Of a DNA stretch of 64,000 bases, positions 16,855 to 24,787 are shown piece by piece; positions within the stretch are counted from its first letter, which is position 1; the number at the start of each line of letters is the position of its first letter. Below the pieces are notes generated by a model. The model was not told the DNA's origin and searched no databases. It saw only the letters and a list, made by a program, of their open reading frames with translations. This DNA comes from Streptomyces filamentosus (GTDB lineage Bacteria; Actinomycetota; Actinomycetes; Streptomycetales; Streptomycetaceae). Position numbers and translations under genes: made by a program. Location of the stretch: NCBI RefSeq assembly GCF_014654895.1, contig NZ_BNBE01000001.1, positions 3,556,501 through 3,620,500 on the forward strand, read 5' to 3'.

Positions 16855-18480
16855 ATGGCAGATACGGACCTGATCCCCGCCCCCCTGACGGCCGAGCACC
16901 CCGGGGGCCTGCTCCCGCTCGACGCGAGCACCGCCCTCGACGCCGGACCCGGCACCGGGCCCACCGCCCGCTGGCTCCGCTCCGTCCTCGGTGCCGCCAC
17001 CGGCCTGCCCCTCCCCGACGGCACCGGGCCCGGCGCCGTCCGGCTGCGGATCTCCCCGGAGACGGCCGAGGCGCACGGCCCCGAGGGCTACCGCCTCTCC
17101 GTCACCGGCGACGGCGTCCTCCTCGACGGCGGCGGTCCCGCCGGGCTCTTCTGGGGGGCCCAGACCCTCCGCCAGCTCCTCGGGCCCGACGCGTACCGGC
17201 GGGCGCCGCTGCCCGGCAGGACCTGGGCGCTCCCGCACACCGAGATCGCCGACCGCCCCCGCTTCGGCTGGCGCGGCCTCCTCCTCGACGTGTCCCGCCA
17301 CTTCACCGCCAAGGAGGACGTCCTGCGGCTGCTCGACCTGATGGCCGCGCACAAGCTGAACGTCTTCCACTTCCACCTCACCGACGACCAGGGCTGGCGC
17401 ATCGAGATCGAGCGGTACCCGCGCCTCACCGGGGCCGGCTCCTGGCGGGCCCGCTCCAAGCGCGGCCACCGCGCCTCCCCGCTGTGGGACGACACCCCGC
17501 ACGGCGGCTTCTACACCCAGGACGACATCCGCGAGATCGTCGCCCACGCAGCCGAGCGGCACATCACCGTCGTCCCCGAGATCGACCTCCCCGGCCACTC
17601 GCAGGCCGCCATCGCCGCGTACCCCTGGCTCGGCAACACCGACGTCGTCGACACCGAGGCCCTCACCGTCTGGGACACCTGGGGCGTCAACCCGAACGTC
17701 CTCGCCCCCACCGAGGAGGTCCTCCGCTTCTACGAGGGCGTCTTCGAGGAGGTCCTGGCCCTCTTCCCGTCGACCTTCGTCCACGTCGGCGGCGACGAGT
17801 GCCCCAAGGACCAGTGGAAGGAGTCCCCGGCCGCCCAGGCCCGCATCGCCGAACTCGGCGTCGGCGACGAGGACGGCCTCCAGTCCTGGTTCATCCGCCA
17901 CTTCGACCGCTGGCTCGCCGACCGGGGCCGCCGCCTCATCGGCTGGGACGAGATCCTGGAGGGCGGCCTCGCCGAGGGCGCGGCCGTCTCCTCCTGGCGC
18001 GGCTACGGCGGCGGGATCACCGCCGCCGAGGCCGGGCACGACGTCGTCATGTGCCCCGAGCAGCAGGTCTACCTCGACCACCGGCAGGACGCCGGCGAGG
18101 ACGAGCCGGTGCCGATCGGCTTCGTGCGGACCCTGGCCGACGTGTACCGCTTCGAGCCCGTCCCGCCCGGCCTCTCCGAGGAGGCCGCCCGGCACGTCCT
18201 GGGCACCCAGGCCAACGTGTGGACCGAGGTCATGGAGAACCGCGACCGCGTCGACTACCAGGTCTTCCCCCGGCTCGCCGCCTTCGCCGAGGTCGCCTGG
18301 TCCGCACTGCCCGCCCCCGCCGACCGCGACACGGACGGCTTCCTGCGCCGCATGGAGACCCACTACCGCCGCCTCGACGCCCTCGGCGTCGCCTACCGCC
18401 CGCCCACCGGCCCCGCCCCCTGGCAGCGCCGCCCCGGCCTGCTCGGCCGCCCGATCGACGGGCCGCCCCCGATCGTGTGA
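16855..18480 (+). CDS. GH20 beta-N-acetylhexosaminidase
   Basis: The 541-residue enzyme removes terminal GlcNAc from chito-oligosaccharides by substrate-assisted catalysis. It has the GH20 N-terminal domain (about 1-140) and a TIM barrel with RGLLLDVSRHF, NVFHFHLTDDQGWR, VPEIDLPGH, and the catalytic pair Asp314-Glu315 in HVGGDECPKDQW. No signal peptide is visible, so it probably acts in the cytosol on sugars brought in by the preceding transporter. GTG 16852 is an alternative start. Fourth gene of the DasR-boxed operon. Confidence 0.93.
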   Translation: MADTDLIPAPLTAEHPGGLLPLDASTALDAGPGTGPTARWLRSVLGAATGLPLPDGTGPGAVRLRISPETAEAHGPEGYRLSVTGDGVLLDGGGPAGLFWGAQTLRQLLGPDAYRRAPLPGRTWALPHTEIADRPRFGWRGLLLDVSRHFTAKEDVLRLLDLMAAHKLNVFHFHLTDDQGWRIEIERYPRLTGAGSWRARSKRGHRASPLWDDTPHGGFYTQDDIREIVAHAAERHITVVPEIDLPGHSQAAIAAYPWLGNTDVVDTEALTVWDTWGVNPNVLAPTEEVLRFYEGVFEEVLALFPSTFVHVGGDECPKDQWKESPAAQARIAELGVGDEDGLQSWFIRHFDRWLADRGRRLIGWDEILEGGLAEGAAVSSWRGYGGGITAAEAGHDVVMCPEQQVYLDHRQDAGEDEPVPIGFVRTLADVYRFEPVPPGLSEEAARHVLGTQANVWTEVMENRDRVDYQVFPRLAAFAEVAWSALPAPADRDTDGFLRRMETHYRRLDALGVAYRPPTGPAPWQRRPGLLGRPIDGPPPIV

Positions 18481-18780
18481 GCCACCTCGCGTCCCGGGGT
18501 CACCCGGGAGCGGCGAAACGGGAGTTACCTTCTCTGTCAGGACGTCCCCGGGCGTCCCGGGCGGCCTCGGTACATCCCCGGGCATCCCGGGTCTCCCGGG
18601 CGAAGGACCCTTCGCGGCCCCTCGCTCCGGACGGCTCGGAAGATGTGCCAGAGTTGCCCCGTCCGGCCTGTGAGCACGTACGGTACGCCCACACACGGGC
18701 GCGCCGTGCGTCCGCTCGCGGGCGCACGGCGGCCGGGCACAGTCGGGGACGGACCGGGACAACCGGGAAGGGGCAGCGGG
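18481..18780. other. Intergenic region with CCCGGG repeats
   Basis: No gene is supported. Between 18546 and 18602 the pattern CCCGGGC(G/A)TCCCGGG recurs, giving several CCCGGG hexamers about 8 to 15 bases apart; each is a self-complementary dyad. The region must hold the promoter of the xanthine-dehydrogenase-like genes but no clear boxes were found. Confidence 0.5.
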
Positions 18781-19656
18781 TTGACCACGCACGCACCACA
18801 GACGGCGCAGTCCGTGACGCTGCCCGCCTCGCTCGACGAGGCCGTGGCCGCGCTGACCGCCATGCCGGCGGCCGTCCCCGTCGCCGGCGGCACCGACCTG
18901 ATGGCCGCCGTCAACCGGGGCCAGCTCCGCCCCGCCGGGCTCGTCGGCCTCGGCCGCATCAACGAGATCCGCGGCTGGCAGTACCAGGACGGCCACGCCC
19001 TCCTCGGCGCCGGCCTCACCCACGCCCGCATGGGCCGCCCCGACTTCGCGGCCCTCATCCCGGCCCTCGCCGCCGCCTCCCGCGCGGCCGGGCCGCCCCA
19101 GATCCGCAACGCCGGCACCCTCGGCGGCAACGTCGTCACCGCCGCCCCCACCGGCGACTCGCTGCCCGTGCTCGCCGCGCTGGAGGCCGACCTCGTCGTC
19201 GTCGGCCCGCTCGGCACCCGCGAGATCCCCGTCTCCCACCTCCTCGCGGGCCGCGACCTCCTCGCCGCGGGAGAGCTCGTCGCCTTCGTCCGCGTCCCGC
19301 TGCTGCACGCCCCGCAGGTCTTCCTCAAGGCCACCGGCCGCACCGGCCCGGCCCGCGCCACCGCCTCCGTCGCCGTCGTCCTCGACCCGGCCCGGCGCGG
19401 GGTCCGCTGCGCCGTCGGCGCGGTCGCCCCGATGCCGCTGCGGCCGCTGGAGGCCGAGCGCTGGATCGCCTCCCTGGTCGACTGGGACAACGACCGGGGG
19501 CTCGCGCCCGAGGCGCTGACGGCCTTCGGCGAGTACGTCGCCGCGGCCTGCGTCCCCGATCCGCCGGGCGACGAGCAGTTGCCCCCGGCCGTACTGCACC
19601 TGAGGCGCACCGTCGCCACTCTCGCCCGCCGGGCACTGGGGAGGGCCCTGTCGTGA
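18781..19656 (+). CDS. Xanthine dehydrogenase family FAD-binding subunit
   Basis: The 291-residue protein is the flavin subunit of a three-subunit molybdenum hydroxylase. The FAD-binding signatures are VPVAGGTDLMAAVNRG (about residues 37-52) and IRNAGTLGGNVVTAAPTGDS (about 115-134). It passes electrons from the iron-sulphur subunit to an acceptor. TTG 18781 is proposed because GGAAGGGGCAG precedes it and homologous sequence starts soon after; an ATG further up would add an unconserved arginine-rich tail. It overlaps the next gene by four bases. Confidence 0.9.
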   Translation: MTTHAPQTAQSVTLPASLDEAVAALTAMPAAVPVAGGTDLMAAVNRGQLRPAGLVGLGRINEIRGWQYQDGHALLGAGLTHARMGRPDFAALIPALAAASRAAGPPQIRNAGTLGGNVVTAAPTGDSLPVLAALEADLVVVGPLGTREIPVSHLLAGRDLLAAGELVAFVRVPLLHAPQVFLKATGRTGPARATASVAVVLDPARRGVRCAVGAVAPMPLRPLEAERWIASLVDWDNDRGLAPEALTAFGEYVAAACVPDPPGDEQLPPAVLHLRRTVATLARRALGRALS

Positions 19657-21347
19657 GCACGAGCAACCACGAGCCGAACGAGACCGCGGCCCCCGCCGCG
19701 CCGGGCGGCTGGGAGCCGATCCCGCAGAGCGAGGGGTACGACGAGGGCGCGACGGCCTTCGTCCACCTGCCGCCGGAGTTCATGCTGGACGGGGTGCCGC
19801 TGGAGGCCCCCGGCCACGGCTACACGCCGCCGATGATCGTCCCGCTCCAGCCGCTGGCGCAGCCGCCGGCGGAGGGCGTCGAGCTCCTCCCGGAGCAGCC
19901 GTTCGAGCCGCTGCCGCACGGCTACGGCGAGGAGGCCGCGGGCGGCCCCGCCGCGCGCCCGTACGCGGAGCACGACCCGCACGCGACGGCGGAGTGGCAC
20001 TTCGGCGCCACCGGGCAGTGGCCGGCCCCGGAGGCGCCCGCGGACGCCCCGGCCTTCGGCACGCAGTCCTTCGAGGTGCCCGACTTCGGGACGGAAGGCG
20101 TCGGGACGCCTGATTTCGAGGCGCCTGACTTCGGGGCGCCTGATTTCGGGACGCGGTCCTTCGAGGTGCCGGACTTCGGGGCGCGGGGCTTCGGGGAACA
20201 GGGGCCGGGGGACCGGGGTCCCGGGTCGCAGGATCCCGGGCCGCAGGGCTTCGAGGCGCCTGACTTCGGGGCGCCTGACTTCGGGGCGCCTGACTTCGGG
20301 GCGCCTGATTTCGGGACGCGGTCCTTCGAGGTGCCGGACTTCGGGGCGGAAGGCCCCGGGACGCCCGTGGGGGAGTCCGCCGGGGAGCCTGCCGAGGCCC
20401 CCGCCGCGCCCGCCGAAGCGCTTGGCGAGGTGCCCGCGGAGGTGCCCCTCGACGCGGCGCCCGACGCGGCGTCCGAGACGGTCCACGACGCGGCGCCCGA
20501 CGTGCCGCTCGGCGCCCCTCCCGGCGCGGCCGGGCCCGTCTCGTACGAGCAGGCCCCGCCGACCCTGCCGGGCGGCGCCCCGGCGCCCTGGGCGGTGCCG
20601 GAGGCGGCCGAGGAGCCGGAGCCGGGTCCCGGGCCGGAGGCCGGGGCCGGACCCGCGGCGGAGGCCGAGCCGGAGCCGGACGCGGACGCCGCCGTCCCGG
20701 AGACCGCCGCCGTGGCCGCCGCCGAGGAGCCCGGGGACGTACCGGACGCCCCGGTGCCCTCGTACACCTCCGTCGACAGCGACGAGCACCCGCACACCTC
20801 GTACGTCCTGCGGGTCAACGGCGCCGACCGGCCCGTCACGGACTCCTGGATCGGCGAGTCGCTGCTGTACGTGCTCCGCGAGCGCCTCGGCCTCGCCGGG
20901 GCCAAGGACGGCTGCTCGCAGGGCGAGTGCGGGGCGTGCAACGTCCAGGTGGACGGGCGGCTCGTGGCCTCCTGCCTGGTGCCGGCCGCGACCGCCGCCG
21001 GGTCCGAGGTGCGGACCGTCGAGGGGCTCGCCACCGACGGCGAGCCGTCCGACGTGCAGAAGGCCCTCGCGCGCTGCGGCACCGTCCAGTGCGGCTTCTG
21101 CGTCCCGGGCATGTGCATGACCGTGCACGACCTCCTGGAGGGCAACCACGCCCCCACCCCGCTGGAGACCCGCCAGGCCCTCGCCGGGAACCTCTGCCGC
21201 TGCTCCGGCTACAAGGGCGTGCTCCAGGCCGTCGAGGAGGTCGTCGCCGAGCGCGCGGCCGGCCCCGCCGACCACGCCGCCGCGGGCGAGGAAGACGCCT
21301 CCGCCCCCATCCCGCACCAGCACCAGCACGACGGAGGCAGGGCGTGA
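19653..21347 (+). CDS. 2Fe-2S subunit with long repeat-rich N-terminus
   Basis: The C-terminal 190 residues (about 370-564) form a classical xanthine-dehydrogenase iron-sulphur subunit. One cluster uses Cys421, 426, 429 and 441; the second uses Cys480, 483 and a CRC pair near 515. Such subunits normally have about 160-200 residues. Here about 370 extra residues precede the domain, rich in Pro, Ala, Glu and Gly, with tandem APDFG units between residues about 132 and 236. The extension looks disordered and may tether or separate subunits. GTG 19653 overlaps the FAD gene stop. No frame interruption separates the two parts. Confidence 0.88.
   Translation: MSTSNHEPNETAAPAAPGGWEPIPQSEGYDEGATAFVHLPPEFMLDGVPLEAPGHGYTPPMIVPLQPLAQPPAEGVELLPEQPFEPLPHGYGEEAAGGPAARPYAEHDPHATAEWHFGATGQWPAPEAPADAPAFGTQSFEVPDFGTEGVGTPDFEAPDFGAPDFGTRSFEVPDFGARGFGEQGPGDRGPGSQDPGPQGFEAPDFGAPDFGAPDFGAPDFGTRSFEVPDFGAEGPGTPVGESAGEPAEAPAAPAEALGEVPAEVPLDAAPDAASETVHDAAPDVPLGAPPGAAGPVSYEQAPPTLPGGAPAPWAVPEAAEEPEPGPGPEAGAGPAAEAEPEPDADAAVPETAAVAAAEEPGDVPDAPVPSYTSVDSDEHPHTSYVLRVNGADRPVTDSWIGESLLYVLRERLGLAGAKDGCSQGECGACNVQVDGRLVASCLVPAATAAGSEVRTVEGLATDGEPSDVQKALARCGTVQCGFCVPGMCMTVHDLLEGNHAPTPLETRQALAGNLCRCSGYKGVLQAVEEVVAERAAGPADHAAAGEEDASAPIPHQHQHDGGRA
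20047..20361 (+). repeat. In-frame minisatellite encoding APDFG/VPDFG units
   Basis: Units of 15 bases (consensus GCGCCTGACTTCGGG) recur in tandem runs of two and four, interleaved with a longer unit encoding SFEVPDFG. The region encodes part of the disordered extension of the iron-sulphur subunit. The array is a likely length-variable site. Confidence 0.8.
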
Positions 21348-23671
21348 GCAACGACGCGACGACCGCCATTCCCACGCTCCCCTTCGCGGAGGCGGCCGGC
21401 GCCGCGCCGGAACCCGAGACCCCCCTGAGGGGCCTCGGCGCCTCCCTCCCGCAGGCCGACGCGCGGGCCAAGGCCGAGGGCACCTTCCCGTACGCCTCCG
21501 ACCTGTGGGCCGAGGGCCTGCTGTGGGCCGCGGTCCTCCGCTCCCCGCACGCCCACGCCCGGATCGTCTCCGTCGACACCTCGGCCGCCGAGGCGATGCC
21601 CGGCGTCCGCGCCGTGATCACCGCCGGCGACGTGCCCGGCACCGCCACCTACGGCCGGCAGGTCGCCGACCGGCCCGTCTTCGCCGACGGACTCGTCCGG
21701 CACCACGGCGAGGCCATCGCCGCCGTCGCCGCCGACCACCCCGACACCGCCCGGCTGGCCACCGCCGCCATCCTCGTCGAGTACGAGCTCCTGGAGCCCG
21801 TCACCGACCCCGAGAAGGCCTTCGCCGCCGAACCCCTCCATCCCGACGGCAACCTGATCCGGCACATCCCGCTCCGCTTCGGCGACCCCGACGCCACCGG
21901 CGAGGTCGTCGTCGAGGGCCTCTACCGGATCGGCCGCCAGGACCCGGCCCCCATCGGCGCCGAGGCCGGACTCGCCGTGCCCCGCCCGGACGGCGGCGTC
22001 GAGCTCTACACCGCCTCCACCGACCCGCACACCGACCGCGACCTCGCCGCCGCCTGCTTCGGGCTCGCCCCCGACCAGGTCAAGATCGTCGTCACCGGCG
22101 TGCCCGGCGCCACCGGCGACCGCGAGGACCCCGGCTTCCAGATCCCGCTCGGCCTGCTCGCCCTGCGCACCGGCTGCCCGGTGAAGCTCACCGCCACCCG
22201 CGAGGAGTCCTTCCTCGGCCACGCCCACCGCCACCCCACCCTGCTCCGCTACCGTCACCACGCCGACGCCGAGGGCCGGCTGGTGAAGGTCGAGGCGCAG
22301 ATCCTCCTCGACGCCGGCGCCTACGCCGACTCCTCCTCGGAGTCCCTCGCCGCCGCCGTCGCCTTCGCCTGCGGCCCGTACGTCGTCCCGCACGCCTTCG
22401 TCGAGGGCTGGGCCGTCCGCACCAACAACCCGCCCTCCGGCCACGTCCGCGGAGAGGGCGCGATGCAGGTCTGCGCCGCCTACGAGGCGCAGATGGACAA
22501 GCTCGCCGGCCGGCTCGGCGTCGACCCCGCCGAACTGCGCATGCGGAACGTCCTGTCCACCGGCGACCTGCTGCCCACCGGACAGACCGTCACCTGCCCC
22601 GCCCCGGTGGCCGAACTCCTCGCCGCCGTACGTGACTTCCCGCTGCCCGCCCTCCCCAAGGACACCCCGGAGGAGGACTGGCTGCTGCCCGGCGGACCCG
22701 AGGGCGCGGGCGAACCCGGCGCCGTGCGAAGGGGCGTGGGCTACGCCCTCGGCATGGTCCACATGCTCGGCGCCGAGGGCACCGACGAGGTCTCCACCGC
22801 CACCGTCCGGGTCCTCGACGGCGTCGCCACCGTCATCTGCTCGGCCGTGGACACCGGTTCGGGCTTCTCCACCCTCGCCCGCCAGATCGTCCAGGAGACC
22901 CTCGGCGTCGAGGAGGTCCACGTGGCCCCCGTCGACACCGACCAGCCCCCGGCCGGCGCCGCCACCCACGGCCGGCACACCTGGGTCTCCGGCGGCGCCG
23001 TCGAACGCGCCGCCCGGATGGTCCGCACCCAGCTCCTCCAGCCGCTGGCCCACAAGTTCGGCATGTCCACCGAGCTGCTCCAGATCAGCGACGGCAAGAT
23101 CACCTCGTACGACGGGGTCCTGTCGACCACCGTCGCCGAGGAGATGAACGGCAAGGAGCTGTGGGCCACCGCGCAGTGCCGCCCGCACCCCACCGAGCCG
23201 CTCGACGAATCCGGCCAGGGCGACGCCTTCGTCGGCCTCGCCTTCTGCGCCATCCGCGCGGTCGTCGACGTCGACATCGAACTCGGCTCGGTCCGGGTCG
23301 TGGAGATGGCCGTCGCCCAGGACGTCGGCCGGATCCTCAACCCCGCCCAGCTCGCCGTCCGCATCGAGGCCGGCGTCACCCAGGGCGTCGGCGCCGCCCT
23401 CACCGAGAACCTCCGCACCGCGCGCGGCCTGGTCCGCCACCCCGACCTCACCGGCTACGCCCTGCCGACCTCCCTGGACGCCCCCGACATCCGCATCGTC
23501 AAGCTGGTGGAGGAGCGCGACGTCGTCGCCCCCTTCGGCGCGAAGGCCGCGAGCGCCGTCCCCGTCGTCACCTCCCCGGCGGCGGTGGCCGCGGCCGTCC
23601 GCGCGGCGACCGGCCGCCCGGTCAACCGCCTCCCCATCCGGCCCCAGTCCGCGGTGGCGACGACGGCCTGA
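21344..23671 (+). CDS. Molybdenum hydroxylase large subunit, divergent active site
   Basis: The 775-residue protein aligns with xanthine dehydrogenase/aldehyde oxidase large subunits: N-terminal GLGASLPQADARAKAEGTFP, the hammerhead domain (RSPHAHARIVSVDT) and the cofactor-binding C-terminal domain. Key motifs are changed. The GGGFGGKE-like cofactor loop reads PGATGDRED (254-262), and the catalytic GVGE near the C-terminus reads AASA (735-738), so the base glutamate is replaced by Ala738. It may use a different chemistry or be a scaffold. GTG 21344 overlaps the preceding stop; third gene of the set. Confidence 0.85.
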   Translation: MSNDATTAIPTLPFAEAAGAAPEPETPLRGLGASLPQADARAKAEGTFPYASDLWAEGLLWAAVLRSPHAHARIVSVDTSAAEAMPGVRAVITAGDVPGTATYGRQVADRPVFADGLVRHHGEAIAAVAADHPDTARLATAAILVEYELLEPVTDPEKAFAAEPLHPDGNLIRHIPLRFGDPDATGEVVVEGLYRIGRQDPAPIGAEAGLAVPRPDGGVELYTASTDPHTDRDLAAACFGLAPDQVKIVVTGVPGATGDREDPGFQIPLGLLALRTGCPVKLTATREESFLGHAHRHPTLLRYRHHADAEGRLVKVEAQILLDAGAYADSSSESLAAAVAFACGPYVVPHAFVEGWAVRTNNPPSGHVRGEGAMQVCAAYEAQMDKLAGRLGVDPAELRMRNVLSTGDLLPTGQTVTCPAPVAELLAAVRDFPLPALPKDTPEEDWLLPGGPEGAGEPGAVRRGVGYALGMVHMLGAEGTDEVSTATVRVLDGVATVICSAVDTGSGFSTLARQIVQETLGVEEVHVAPVDTDQPPAGAATHGRHTWVSGGAVERAARMVRTQLLQPLAHKFGMSTELLQISDGKITSYDGVLSTTVAEEMNGKELWATAQCRPHPTEPLDESGQGDAFVGLAFCAIRAVVDVDIELGSVRVVEMAVAQDVGRILNPAQLAVRIEAGVTQGVGAALTENLRTARGLVRHPDLTGYALPTSLDAPDIRIVKLVEERDVVAPFGAKAASAVPVVTSPAAVAAAVRAATGRPVNRLPIRPQSAVATTA

Positions 23672-23698
23672 GGACGGCCTGAGGACGCGCTGACGCAC

Positions 23699-23729
23699 GA
23701 CGGGACCCGCTCGCCGCGGGTCCCGTCGC
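23699..23729 (+). terminator. Terminator after molybdenum hydroxylase genes
   Basis: CGACGGGACCCGC pairs with GCGGGTCCCGTCG around a short TCGCC loop, shortly after the stop codon. Confidence 0.75.
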
Positions 23730-23794
23730 TCCTCCGCCCGGGTCTTGTCGCTCCTCCGCCCCGGCACCGGCCGACTCCCCCTCCCCCCGACGCG

Positions 23795-23835
23795 CGAATG
23801 CCTCCATGCCCGGGTGAAGGGCATGGAGGCATTCG
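23795..23835 (-). terminator. Terminator of tRNA-Cys
   Basis: A 17-bp perfect stem (23795-23811 with 23819-23835) with a GGGTGAA loop lies just past the 3' end of the minus-strand tRNA. Confidence 0.75.
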
Positions 23836-23890
23836 TGTGAACCAAGCTGCGCTCCTCCCCACCGGACGCGCCGGCGGGGAGGAACCTCGG

Positions 23891-23962
23891 AGACCGTGGT
23901 CGGATTCGAACCGACGTCACTCGCTTTGCAGACGAGCCCCTGAACCACTCGGGCACACGGTC
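23891..23962 (-). tRNA. tRNA-Cys (GCA)
   Basis: On the minus strand the acceptor GACCGTG pairs with CACGGTC. The anticodon loop CTGCAAA gives anticodon GCA for cysteine. The T-arm carries GGTTCGAATCC, and the discriminator is U as expected for tRNA-Cys. CCA is not encoded. Length 72 nt without CCA. Confidence 0.95.
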
Positions 23963-24340
23963 GGGTTGGTGTGGCGACAAGGAAGACACTAGGAGCCGCC
24001 GGAAAGGGACTCAAGGGGTTCCGGGGGCATGCCACGGGACCGCAATGCCGCTGCCACACGCCGTTCACAGTCGGGTGCGGAGACGGAGCGAAGGATGTGA
24101 CGGACTCAGGGGTGGTGGGCGAAGATGGCCGATAGCGGAAGCGAACGTGCGATCGAAACGGGAAGGGTGCTGGTCGCCGAGGATCATGAAAATCCCATGG
24201 GTCAAGGGCTCATGGCCGGTAATGGACGCTCGCGCCGCACACGCCGCCGTCATGCGCCGTGTGCACGAGTAAAGTCTGTCGCCCTGGTCGCGATCGAAGC
24301 CGAGCGGCCGGAGGGACGATTCCTGGAGGCGGGGGGAAGC
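23963..24340. other. Intergenic region after tRNA-Cys
   Basis: No convincing gene is present; an open frame from 24125 runs into the next gene but its first 70 codons lack any conserved feature. TAAAGT at 24270-24275 could be a -10 for the following gene, with no clear -35. Confidence 0.45.
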
Positions 24341-24769
24341 GTGGCGTTCGAGGATGAGTGGGCCGCGGCGCGGGATGCCGCGCGGAACGGCGGCACCGGC
24401 ATGCGGCTGAACGGACTGCCGAACGACCAGGGGCGCTGGAGCCCCGGCGCGGACCTCTCCGTACGGCAGGACCACCTCGGCGCGATCGGCCACGCCGCGT
24501 ACGGACTGCACGGTCGGCTGGCGAAGGACGGGAACCACGCCCGGGACGACAGTTCGCTGGCGGCGGGCCTGCTGACCGCCCACCACTTCCACACGGGAGC
24601 GGTCCTGGCGAACGTCGTGGAGACCTGGGACCTTCAGCTCCGCACCCTGCTGGACGCGGTCGGGCACATCTCCAACCACCTCGACCACAGCGTGGCCTCG
24701 CACGCGAAGGACGACGCGGAGGTCGGTACCTCGCTCGCCGTCTCCAAGATCAGTGAGTACTTCGAGTAG
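24341..24769 (+). CDS. Helical hypothetical protein, possible type VII-like
   Basis: The 142-residue protein (VAFEDEWAAARDAARNGG...) is mostly helical, with a DLSVRQDHLGAIGHAAYGLHGRL block and a final acidic ISEYFE. I remember similar Streptomyces proteins encoded before large WXG/LXG-like proteins, which suggests a partner or chaperone role in type VII-type secretion; no WXG motif is present. GTG 24341 has a GGGGGGAAG site; the longer frame is not conserved-looking. The next gene starts 19 bases on, so the two are co-transcribed. Confidence 0.65.
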   Translation: MAFEDEWAAARDAARNGGTGMRLNGLPNDQGRWSPGADLSVRQDHLGAIGHAAYGLHGRLAKDGNHARDDSSLAAGLLTAHHFHTGAVLANVVETWDLQLRTLLDAVGHISNHLDHSVASHAKDDAEVGTSLAVSKISEYFE

Positions 24770-24787
24770 GCGAGGAGCGGACCGACC

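Noticed and set aside
18546..18602. Collagen-like peptide encoded antisense to CCCGGG repeats
   Set aside because: The GPxG-like reading arises from the repeat itself and has no start or ribosome site.
16750..19599. 949-codon frame antisense across GH20 and FAD genes
   Set aside because: It spans two real genes and their spacer, with repetitive Gly/Ala/Arg composition.
24125..24340. N-terminal extension of the helical protein
   Set aside because: The extra 72 codons lack conserved or structured sequence and GTG 24341 has a strong ribosome site.
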